A stretch of 10,117 bases of DNA from JAAEUE01 sp039180225 (GCA_039180225.1 JBCDDQ010000172.1:1-10117), one strand, 5' to 3'. Shown: positions 1 to 5,736, numbered from the stretch's first letter. Numbers and translations: made by a program. The notes: a model not told the origin generated them from the sequence alone.

Positions 1-683
<683 letters not shown>

Positions 684-706
684 TCCGCGGGCGCTCATGC
701 TAATGA

Positions 707-746
707 CCCTGCCCAATGGGATGAATAAAGGCTCATCTGGGCAGGG
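707..746 (+). other. Stem-loop between dnaK and dnaJ
   Basis: A perfect 9-bp inverted repeat, CCCTGCCCA (707-715) and TGGGCAGGG (738-746), encloses a second 5-bp pairing, GATGA (720-724) with TCATC (733-737). Together they give about 14 paired bases with a 4-nt bulge (716-719) and an 8-nt loop. No T-run follows, so it is not a standard intrinsic terminator. Its place in the dnaK-dnaJ spacer suggests an mRNA processing, stability or partial attenuation element that sets the DnaK:DnaJ ratio. The structure is seen in the sequence; the role is inference. Confidence 0.6.
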
Positions 747-773
747 CCTAAAGCGGCGGCGGGAACCACAATC

Positions 774-1916
774 ATGAGTAAGCGCGATTTCTATGAAGTG
801 CTGGGCGTTTCGCGCGGCGTAGACGAGAAGGAGCTGAAAAGCGCCTATCGCAAGCTTGCCAAGAAGTATCACCCAGATGCCAACTCGGGCGACCCGTCCG
901 CTGAGCAGAAGTTCAAGGAAGTCTCCGAAGCCTACGATATCCTGAAGGACCCGCAAAAGCGGGCGGCCTATGACCAGTTCGGTCACCAGGCCTTCGAAGG
1001 CGGCGGTGGTGGCCCGGGCGGCTTTGGTCCGGAATTCTCCTCGTCCATGTCGGACATCTTCGAAGATCTGTTCGGCGAGTTCATGGGCGGCGGCGGTGGA
1101 CGCCAGCGCGGCGGCGGGCGTTCCAGTGCCCAGCGCGGCTCTGATCTTCGCTACAATATGGAGATTAACCTCACCGATGCTTATGAGGGCAAGACGGCGC
1201 AGATCCGCGTGCCCACTAGTGTGAAGTGCGATGTGTGCGACGGCTCGGGTGCCAAGCCTGGCTCCAGCCCCACCACATGTCCCACCTGCGGCGGATCAGG
1301 CCAGGTCAGGGCCCAGCAGGGGTTCTTCACCATTCAACGCACCTGTCCGGCCTGCCATGGCCGCGGTCAGATCATTGCAGATCCGTGTGCTGAATGTTCC
1401 GGCCAGGGCCGCGTCACCAAGGACCGTACGCTTTCGGTGAACATTCCGGCCGGCGTCGAAGACGGCACCCGCATCCGGCTCTCCGGCGAAGGCGAGGCGG
1501 GCGTGCGCGGCGGCCCGTCGGGCGATCTCTACATCTTTGTCTCCATTCGGCCCCACGACTTCTTCCAGCGCGATGGCGCCGATCTCTTCTGTAGAGTGCC
1601 CATCGCCATGACCACGGCGGCGATGGGCGGCGAGATCGAAGTGCCTACGATTGATGGCAAGAAGGTGCGAGTCACGATCCCGGACGGCACCCAGACGGGC
1701 AAGCAGTTCCGCCTGAAAACCAAGGGCATGCCGGTGCTGCGCTCCAAGCAGCAGGGCGATCTGCACATTCAGGTGTCGGTGGAAACCCCGGTCAATCTCT
1801 CCCGGCGCCAAAAAGAGCTGCTGGAAGAGTTCGCCTCCGAAGCGCGCAACAACTCGCCCCAATCAGAAGGCTTCTTCTCCAAGGCGAAGGCCTTCTGGGA
1901 CGGCTTGGGCGAGTAG
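774..1916 (+). CDS. dnaJ: Co-chaperone DnaJ (Hsp40, type I)
   Basis: A complete 380-residue class I J-protein, the usual length for DnaJ. Residues 1-70 form the J domain, with the HPD motif at 33-35 that stimulates DnaK's ATPase. A Gly/Phe-rich linker (about 75-125) is rich in GGGG runs. The zinc-binding region (about 152-212) contains four intact CxxCxGxG motifs: CDVCDGSG, CPTCGGSG, CPACHGRG and CAECSGQG. The C-terminal substrate-binding domains follow. DnaJ delivers unfolded clients to DnaK in the cytoplasm. The ATG at 774 is preceded by a modest ribosome-binding site (GGGA, 761-764). The gene lies 90 bp downstream of dnaK on the same strand, so co-transcription through the intergenic stem-loop is likely. 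Its stop is only 9 bp from the convergent transporter gene, with no obvious terminator between them. Confidence 0.98.
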   Translation: MSKRDFYEVLGVSRGVDEKELKSAYRKLAKKYHPDANSGDPSAEQKFKEVSEAYDILKDPQKRAAYDQFGHQAFEGGGGGPGGFGPEFSSSMSDIFEDLFGEFMGGGGGRQRGGGRSSAQRGSDLRYNMEINLTDAYEGKTAQIRVPTSVKCDVCDGSGAKPGSSPTTCPTCGGSGQVRAQQGFFTIQRTCPACHGRGQIIADPCAECSGQGRVTKDRTLSVNIPAGVEDGTRIRLSGEGEAGVRGGPSGDLYIFVSIRPHDFFQRDGADLFCRVPIAMTTAAMGGEIEVPTIDGKKVRVTIPDGTQTGKQFRLKTKGMPVLRSKQQGDLHIQVSVETPVNLSRRQKELLEEFASEARNNSPQSEGFFSKAKAFWDGLGE

Positions 1917-1925
1917 AACCGGTCC

Positions 1926-2837
1926 TTAAGGGGCGGCAGGTTTGTGGACGGCCACCCCGGCCATCACCAGAATGACCCCGAGGCAGTCCACCCAGCTGGG
2001 GATCTGCCTTAACACAATCACACCAATGATCGTTGCTGTTGCCGGCAAGAGCGCCAGCAGCAGAGCGAAACTGGCGCGCGGCAGTCGCGACATGGCGAGC
2101 TGGTCGCACACGTAAGGGATCACGGACGAGCAGATGCCCACCCCGATTCCAGCCAGGATCAAAAGCGGCGCGCCGAACGCTTCAAGTGCCTGAATAAACC
2201 CGATCGGCATCACGAAGAGGAACGCCGCGGTCATCGCTGCCCCGAGCCGCTCCACCCCGCCGGAGGCACCGCCTTCTGAAATCTTGTGCCCCAGGATGAT
2301 ATAGAGCACAAACAGAGCACCATTGATCACTGCCCAGACGAGGCCGATGAGGTCCGCCGACAGCGCCGGACCTTCGCTCATGAAGACTGACGGCACGTCG
2401 ATCAACACGGTCACGCCGGTAATCGCGAGCACAAAGGCCAGAGCGTTGCGCCCGGTGCGCAAGCCCCACAGGGCGATGCCAATGGTGCCCACAAACTCGA
2501 TCGCCGCCACCAGGGCAATCGGCAACCGGTCGAGCGCCAGGTAAAAGGCGCTGTTCATCACCGCAAGGCAGGCGCCCAAAGCCAGGAGCTGCACACGCTC
2601 ACGCGGCGTGGCATTCGCAAAAGTGCGCCAGGGCTTGGTGAGCGGTGCAAACACCAGAGCAGCCGAGGCGATCCGAAACCAGGCAACGCCCAGGACACCG
2701 ATCACCGGGAACAGCAGCACCGCAAACGCAGGCCCGAGATAATGAAACACCGCCGACACGCCAAACCAGGCATGGGGCGGGACGGCTTGTGCAACCCGCG
2801 ATAGAGCGCCATTGGTGGCCTTGGTTTGCTTGGTCAT
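1926..2837 (-). CDS. EamA/DMT-family transporter, RhtA-like amino-acid exporter
   Basis: A 303-residue polytopic inner-membrane protein with about ten hydrophobic segments arranged as two EamA repeats, the normal size for drug/metabolite-transporter exporters. Features shared with RhtA (threonine/homoserine exporter) are the stretch around LALDRLPIALVAAIEFVGTI in the first repeat and SVIPYVCDQLAMSRLPRASF in the second. The likely role is efflux of an amino acid or similar small metabolite; the substrate cannot be read from sequence. The start ATG (2835-2837) has no clear Shine-Dalgarno upstream, so translation may be weak, leaderless or regulated. The gene is divergent from an Lrp/AsnC regulator with 41 bp between the start codons, which suggests that regulator controls it. 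It converges on dnaJ with a 9-bp gap. Other DMT functions such as purine, drug or lipid export cannot be excluded. Confidence 0.85.
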   Translation of the reverse strand: MTKQTKATNGALSRVAQAVPPHAWFGVSAVFHYLGPAFAVLLFPVIGVLGVAWFRIASAALVFAPLTKPWRTFANATPRERVQLLALGACLAVMNSAFYLALDRLPIALVAAIEFVGTIGIALWGLRTGRNALAFVLAITGVTVLIDVPSVFMSEGPALSADLIGLVWAVINGALFVLYIILGHKISEGGASGGVERLGAAMTAAFLFVMPIGFIQALEAFGAPLLILAGIGVGICSSVIPYVCDQLAMSRLPRASFALLLALLPATATIIGVIVLRQIPSWVDCLGVILVMAGVAVHKPAAP

Positions 2838-2878
2838 TTTTTGATGATAAAAGGGAAAATGGAGGATAGATATGGACT
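2838..2878. promoter_or_regulatory. Compact divergent control region, EamA exporter / Lrp regulator
   Basis: Only 41 bp separate the two divergent start codons, and the stretch is distinctly A/T-rich compared with its surroundings. It contains the purine-rich GGAGG (2861-2865) that serves the regulator side. No convincing -35/-10 pair is visible for either strand, so promoter elements probably extend into the 5' ends of both genes. The first 80 bases of the regulator gene are also A/T-rich and carry an inverted repeat. Mutual regulation by the Lrp-family protein is inferred from the arrangement. Confidence 0.5.
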
Positions 2879-3388
2879 ATGACAGAACAAAATTTGAATA
2901 GTGATGAAGTTTCGAAGGTAGATTATGGAGAAAACCTTCGATCTGAAAAAACCAATCTAGATCGGATAGACGCAGCGATCCTCAAGGAGCTCTGCAAAGA
3001 TGCGCGCATCCCCCGCGCCGAGCTGGCCCGTCGGGTCGGGCTCTCCGCCCCCAGTGTTGCAGATCGCGTAAGGCGCCTTGAGGACGTCGGCATCATTACC
3101 GGGTACGGCGCGCGCATAGACCCCGCCCGTCTGGGTTACGGCCTCACCCTGTTGATCCGGGCGCGACCTCTGCCCGGCGAGATGCAGAATATGATCGAGG
3201 CGATCCGCGCTACGCCCCAGATTGTTGCCTGCGACAGGGTTTCCGGCGAGGATTGCTTCGTGGCGCGGGCGCACGTGCGCGACGTGGTTGAGATGGAAGC
3301 GGTGATTGACCGGATTGTCCCGTTCGGGGCAACCAATTCGTCTATCGTGCAATCTAAGCCCATCGAAGAACGGCTGGTTGAGCTTTGA
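2879..3388 (+). CDS. Lrp/AsnC-family transcriptional regulator
   Basis: A 169-residue protein with the two Lrp-family parts. An N-terminal helix-turn-helix begins at LDRIDAAILKELCKDARIPR and continues through LARRVGLSAPSVADRVRRLE. A C-terminal RAM effector-binding and oligomerisation domain contains the VSGEDCFVARAHV segment. Lrp proteins usually begin close to LDxxDxxIL; here about 27 extra, mostly polar residues precede it, coded by an A/T-rich stretch. There is no downstream ATG or GTG that would remove them. The GGAGG at 2861-2865 is 13 nt from this ATG, longer than ideal, and 6 nt from an out-of-frame ATG at 2872 that opens a 9-codon frame. The regulator most likely senses an amino acid and controls the divergent RhtA-like exporter and itself. 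Confidence 0.92.
   Translation: MTEQNLNSDEVSKVDYGENLRSEKTNLDRIDAAILKELCKDARIPRAELARRVGLSAPSVADRVRRLEDVGIITGYGARIDPARLGYGLTLLIRARPLPGEMQNMIEAIRATPQIVACDRVSGEDCFVARAHVRDVVEMEAVIDRIVPFGATNSSIVQSKPIEERLVEL
2912..2941. promoter_or_regulatory. Inverted repeat inside the 5' end of the Lrp-family gene, possible operator
   Basis: TCGAAGGT (2912-2919) and ACCTTCGA (2934-2941) are perfect 8-bp inverted arms with a 14-bp spacer. Their centres are 22 bp apart, about two helical turns. The element lies about 35 bp inside the gene, in A/T-rich DNA near the divergent promoters. It could be an autoregulatory operator bound by the Lrp-family dimer, or a hairpin in the mRNA. Lrp-family sites are often degenerate dyads, so the assignment is inference only. 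Confidence 0.35.
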
Positions 3389-3415
3389 AGGCTCTTCTGC
3401 ATCAACAAACATTAT

Positions 3416-3422
3416 GAGGAGG
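3416..3422 (+). promoter_or_regulatory. Ribosome-binding site that fixes a TTG start
   Basis: GAGGAGG is a near-perfect anti-16S match placed 5 nt before TTG at 3428. The only nearby ATG (3414) overlaps this site and is in another frame. This supports TTG as the start of the secreted-protein gene and gives the protein a normal signal peptide. Confidence 0.75.
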
Positions 3423-3427
3423 TTCCA

Positions 3428-3883
3428 TTGCGTATTCTCATCGTTCTAGGCGCGCTCGTCTTCAGCTCATCATCGCTCCAGGCTGCGCCCAACTGCGCGC
3501 CCTTTGGGGGCGAACTTTTGTTTTACTGCAAAATCGAGGGCTCGAGCCGCCAGGTGACAATCTGCGATCTGCCGGACAAGCAATATCTCTATCAGTACGG
3601 CAAACCTGGCCAGCCGCCCGAGCTGAGTCTCCAGCGCACGCAAACCGAGGTGGTCTACACGCCCTGGAATGGCGTGGGCAACGCGATCTGGGCCAGGCTT
3701 GGGTTCCGCAACAAAGGCTATCTCTATGATGTGGGCCGCAGCATTCAGAAAGGCGGCGAGAGCCCGCCTGAAGGCTACCTCGACATTTACGAGCCTGGCA
3801 ACGATACCCCCATCGCCACTAAGCAGTGCCGAACGGGAACGGTCCAGGGCGATCTCGACGGACTGTGGGACCGCTTCAACTGA
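3428..3883 (+). CDS. Small secreted protein of unknown function, four cysteines
   Basis: The product is 151 residues and not recognised as a named family. Residues 1-19 form a clear Sec signal peptide: a short basic start, the hydrophobic run ILIVLGALVF, and a predicted signal peptidase I cut after LQA. The mature part of about 132 residues has four cysteines (23, 34, 46, 134), compatible with two periplasmic disulfides. It is Gly/Pro/Tyr-rich, with YLYQYGKPGQPPEL and a central YTPWNGVGNAIWARLGFRNKG stretch suggesting beta structure. There is no lipobox and no membrane segment after the signal. The start is TTG, supported by the excellent upstream ribosome-binding site. It lies 39 bp after the Lrp-family gene and could be co-transcribed with it, but nothing in the protein links the two. 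An intrinsic terminator follows directly. Confidence 0.8.
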   Translation: MRILIVLGALVFSSSSLQAAPNCAPFGGELLFYCKIEGSSRQVTICDLPDKQYLYQYGKPGQPPELSLQRTQTEVVYTPWNGVGNAIWARLGFRNKGYLYDVGRSIQKGGESPPEGYLDIYEPGNDTPIATKQCRTGTVQGDLDGLWDRFN

Positions 3884-3887
3884 GCGA

Positions 3888-3917
3888 GCAGATCGCAATC
3901 CGATCTCTTTTTGTTTT
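3888..3917 (+). terminator. Intrinsic terminator after the small secreted-protein gene
   Basis: AGATCG (3890-3895) pairs perfectly with CGATCT (3901-3906) across a 5-nt loop, and a T-rich tail CTTTTTGTTTT (3907-3917) follows. The stem is short but the T-run is good. It starts just after the stop codon at 3883 and separates this gene from the FNR-type promoter downstream. Confidence 0.7.
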
Positions 3918-3941
3918 GGTATAAAAAATAGACAGTTACCC

Positions 3942-3955
3942 TTGATTCAAATCAA
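3942..3955 (+). promoter_or_regulatory. FNR/FixK-type binding box (TTGAT-N4-ATCAA)
   Basis: TTGATTCAAATCAA is an exact match to the consensus bound by FNR, FnrL, Anr and FixK proteins, which switch genes in low oxygen. Its centre is at 3948.5. If the box sits at the standard class II activation position of -41.5, transcription would start near base 3990, and the -10 element would be 3978-3983, where TAGCGT is found. This spacing supports an activating site for the arginine-rich protein gene. The A/T-rich DNA upstream (3905-3930) could act as an UP-like element. Confidence 0.8.
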
Positions 3956-3977
3956 CGCGGGGCGTTTGAAGCCAAGC

Positions 3978-3983
3978 TAGCGT
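3978..3983 (+). promoter_or_regulatory. Predicted -10 element of the FNR-dependent promoter
   Basis: TAGCGT lies exactly where a -10 hexamer should be for a class II FNR promoter with its box centred at 3948.5. It is part of GCTAGCGT, which resembles the alphaproteobacterial housekeeping -10 pattern beginning GCTA. There is no good -35 hexamer, as expected when FNR takes its place. The predicted transcript starts near 3990, leaving a leader of about 25 nt. Confidence 0.5.
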
Positions 3984-4014
3984 GACATCAAAGCGAAGAA
4001 AGGACAGGTACAAA

Positions 4015-4365
4015 ATGATAAAGGCGCAAACATCGCTGTTGGACCGGATCCGGAATTGGAGACAATCTGCTGCAACGCTTCGGACGGATCAGGGTCGCGG
4101 CGAGGCAGATGGGGTGAGGCGCGCGCTCTTGCTGGGCGGTGTGGCTGCTCTGGCCGTTGTTGCTGCGGGCGTTGGCTTTTCCGCTGAGGCCGAGGCCCAC
4201 CACGGCCGTCGCAGAAGCAGACGCTGGCGCCGGCGCAGGAGACGTCATGGCCGCCGCCGCAGCCGCAGATGGCGCCGCCGCCGCCGCTGGCGGCGGAGAC
4301 GGCGCTACTATGACCCCTACTACGACCCCTACTATGGGGGCCCGTCGATCTATCTTGAGTTCTAG
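4015..4365 (+). CDS. Exported arginine-rich low-complexity protein with Tyr/Asp/Pro tail
   Basis: A 116-residue protein not recognised as a named family. Residues 1-36 are polar and end in Arg-Arg. Residues 37-55 are hydrophobic, followed by AEAEA and His-His, a good signal peptidase I site (Ala-Glu-Ala before residue 62). The Arg-Arg before the hydrophobic run also allows a Tat-type signal or a retained membrane anchor. Residues 62-97 hold 26 arginines in 36 positions, built from an exact 14-residue repeat (HGRRRSRRWRRRRR at 63-76 and 78-91). The tail (98-116) is YYDPYYDPYYGGP followed by a short hydrophobic end. ATG 4015 is chosen because AGGA (4001-4004) is 10 nt upstream and because a GTG at 3982 would lie upstream of the predicted transcription start. 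The FNR-type box implies low-oxygen expression. A polyanion-binding role, such as DNA, LPS or polyphosphate, is speculation. Confidence 0.8.
   Translation: MIKAQTSLLDRIRNWRQSAATLRTDQGRGEADGVRRALLLGGVAALAVVAAGVGFSAEAEAHHGRRRSRRWRRRRRRHGRRRSRRWRRRRRWRRRRRYYDPYYDPYYGGPSIYLEF
4201..4287 (+). repeat. Tandem 45-bp coding repeat (Arg-rich 15-residue unit)
   Basis: Codons 63-76 (4201-4242) and 78-91 (4246-4287) encode the identical 14 residues with a 15-residue period. The two copies differ in many synonymous arginine codons: the first mixes CGT, CGC, CGG, AGA and AGG, while the second is almost all CGC. The protein repeat has therefore been kept while the DNA diverged, which argues for selection on the arginine-rich peptide rather than a recent slippage product. 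Confidence 0.8.
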
Positions 4366-4378
4366 GGTGGGCTGAACC

Positions 4379-4430
4379 TGGGCGGGGCAGGTGCGCTTGG
4401 TGAGGGTGCTTCAGCGCACCTGCTCGCCCA
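4379..4430 (+). terminator. Strong GC-rich stem-loop after the Arg-rich gene, possible terminator
   Basis: Arms 4379-4396 and 4414-4430 pair along about 17 bp (TGGGCG then GCAGGTGCGC, with one small internal mismatch or bulge) around a 17-nt loop. It begins 13 bp after the stop codon. No T-run follows on either strand, so it is an atypical terminator or a transcript-end stabiliser. The 4366-4496 spacer holds this structure and the leader hairpin of the next gene, and nothing else that I can identify. Confidence 0.4.
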
Positions 4431-4461
4431 GTCGCCTAGTCTCATCCGGCTGTGCTACCGT

Positions 4462-4496
4462 GCCCGGCGAAATGTGAAGTCGCCGGGAGCCGGGCC
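4462..4496 (+). promoter_or_regulatory. Leader hairpin overlapping the ribosome-binding site of the enolase-family gene
   Basis: CCCGGCGA (4463-4470) and TCGCCGGG (4480-4487) form a perfect 8-bp GC-rich stem with a 9-nt loop. The 3' arm contains the GGG of the ribosome-binding site GGGAG (4485-4489), 7 nt before ATG 4497. The same left strand can instead pair GCCCGG (4462-4467) with CCGGGC (4490-4495), immediately before the start codon. Either fold would hinder ribosome access, so translation may be conditional. No known riboswitch class is recognised and the stretch is short. Confidence 0.45.
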
Positions 4497-5627
4497 ATGA
4501 AAATCACGAAGATCAGCGTTTACCAGGTGCCGTTGCCGGCCAAGCCAATGACGGCCATCAAAGATGACTTCGGCACCTTCCAGGACTACTCAGGCATCGT
4601 AGTGGTGGTGGAAACAGATGCGGGCTTTACCGGGCTCGGAGAGGTCTGCACCATCGGCACGCACTACATGCGCGGGTTCGCCGAAGGTGCGGCCGCCGGC
4701 ATTCCTCTGCTGGCCCGGCATCTGATAGGCGAAGACCCGTTCCACGCCGAACGCCTAAACCGCTATTGGGACAAGATCTTCCGCGATGACCTCTATATCA
4801 AGGCGCCGCTGGATATAGCGCTTTGGGATATTATGGGACAGGCCACGGGCCGGCCCGTGTGTGATCTGTTAGGCGGACGGTATGATGGGGAGGGCCCGCT
4901 CTACCGCTCTGTCTATTTCCCGCCGCACAAGCAGGCGAGACCTGCAGACATTGTGGCCTGTTGTCTGGAGGCCCGTCAGAACGGGTTCAAGCACTTTCAG
5001 CTGAAACCCGGCAAAGCGGCTGTGCGCACTATCGATGATGAGATCGCACAAATTGAAGCGGTGGCCGATATCAAGCAGCCGCACGAAACCATCCTGGTGG
5101 ATGCCAACACCAACTGGACGCTCACCGAAGCCATCCGTGCTGCCAACGCTTTGAAGGATCTGCCGGTCATCATCGAGCAACCCTGTCGCACCTGGGAAGA
5201 GTGCATCGCCTTTCGCCGGCAGTGCGTGTTGCCGGTCAAGCTGGATGAGTTGATCGAAACCCCGCAGGATCTCATCCGCGGCTTTGAGGCCGGAGCAATG
5301 GATATCGTCGCGATCAAGATCGCTCGTGTGGGAGGCTTGACCAAAGCCCGCAAGATGCGCGATCTGGCTTTGGATCTGGGGATCACCGTGGTGCCGGACG
5401 ATGCCTGGGGCAGTCAGATCGTCTCGTCCTCGCTGCTTCACTTTGCGGCCAGCACCGATCCCAAGTACCGGCTCTGCTACACCGATTTGACCGACTATGT
5501 GGATGCCATGACCGCAGATGGATACCCCGAGCGCGTGGATGGATCGATTGCTGCATCCAGCGCCCCTGGTCTTGGTCTCACGCTCAGGCCAGACGCGGTG
5601 GGCGAACCCATTGCCGTGATAACCTAA
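4497..5627 (+). CDS. Enolase-superfamily enzyme, mandelate racemase/muconate lactonizing (MR/MLE) branch
   Basis: A 376-residue protein of normal MR/MLE length. The N-terminal capping domain (about 1-125) begins MKITKISVYQVPLP and ends DIALWDIMGQATGRPVCDLLGG. The barrel carries the expected metal ligands Asp202 (LVDANTNW), Glu227 (IIEQPC) and Asp250 (KLDEL), plus candidate acid/base lysines Lys170 (FQLKPG) and Lys274 (VAIKIARVGGLTKA). The C-terminal PDDAWGSQI and YTDLTDYV segments resemble the hydroxyproline-betaine epimerase and cis-3-hydroxyproline dehydratase subgroup, but this is recalled, not searched. The reaction is probably Mg-dependent alpha-proton abstraction from a carboxylate, giving racemisation, epimerisation or dehydration. 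ATG 4497 is preferred over GTG 4452 because of GGGAG at 4485-4489 and because family members start here. It is 109 bp upstream of the catabolic operon on the same strand, possibly the same pathway. Confidence 0.9.
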   Translation: MKITKISVYQVPLPAKPMTAIKDDFGTFQDYSGIVVVVETDAGFTGLGEVCTIGTHYMRGFAEGAAAGIPLLARHLIGEDPFHAERLNRYWDKIFRDDLYIKAPLDIALWDIMGQATGRPVCDLLGGRYDGEGPLYRSVYFPPHKQARPADIVACCLEARQNGFKHFQLKPGKAAVRTIDDEIAQIEAVADIKQPHETILVDANTNWTLTEAIRAANALKDLPVIIEQPCRTWEECIAFRRQCVLPVKLDELIETPQDLIRGFEAGAMDIVAIKIARVGGLTKARKMRDLALDLGITVVPDDAWGSQIVSSSLLHFAASTDPKYRLCYTDLTDYVDAMTADGYPERVDGSIAASSAPGLGLTLRPDAVGEPIAVIT

Positions 5628-5643
5628 ACGGCGGGCGGAAAAC

Positions 5644-5667
5644 TTGACACGCACTTTGCGCTGCGTC
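5644..5667 (+). promoter_or_regulatory. Candidate housekeeping promoter for the amidohydrolase operon
   Basis: TTGACA (5644-5649) is a perfect -35 hexamer. With 11 nt after TTGAC comes GCTGCGTC (5660-5667), which partly fits the alphaproteobacterial -10 pattern GCTANAWC; an E. coli-style -10 is not convincing. A short inverted repeat, ACGCA (5649-5653) and TGCGT (5662-5666), lies between the elements and could be a repressor site. The rest of the 109-bp spacer holds an 8-bp palindrome, GTTTAAAC (5695-5702), and the ribosome-binding site GGGAG (5725-5729). Confidence 0.45.
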
Positions 5668-5736
5668 ATGGTCCACCCACCCACTGGCGATAGGGTTTAA
5701 ACAGGGCCACCGTTCCAACTCCTTGGGAGATGACGT

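Noticed and set aside
1864..1897. 8-bp inverted repeat CAGAAGGC / GCCTTCTG at the 3' end of dnaJ, considered as a terminator.
   Set aside because: It lies within the coding sequence, has an 18-nt loop and no T-run. The arms encode ordinary Glu-Gly-Phe and Ala-Phe-Trp codons.
3389..3415. Terminator between the Lrp-family gene and the secreted-protein gene.
   Set aside because: Only a weak GAGC/GCTC pairing around 3370-3395 is present, with no T-run, so co-transcription cannot be ruled out.
3982..4014. In-frame GTG at 3982 as the start of the arginine-rich protein (127 residues).
   Set aside because: It has no ribosome-binding site and lies upstream of the transcription start predicted from the FNR box. 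ATG 4015 has AGGA at suitable spacing.
4139..4375. Alternative +1 frame over the arginine-rich region, giving a hydrophobic start followed by Ala/Gly-rich sequence.
   Set aside because: It starts at GTG without a ribosome-binding site, and its composition is what GC-rich Arg codons give in a shifted frame. The signal peptide, exact repeat and Tyr tail support the other frame.
4452..4496. GTG 4452 as the start of the enolase-family enzyme.
   Set aside because: It would add 15 residues (including MLPCPAKCEVAG) not expected in the family and has no ribosome-binding site. ATG 4497 has GGGAG at 7 nt and begins with a typical MKITKI strand.
5695..5702. GTTTAAAC palindrome as a specific operator.
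   Set aside because: A single 8-bp palindrome is too short to assign. It is recorded only as part of the operon leader.
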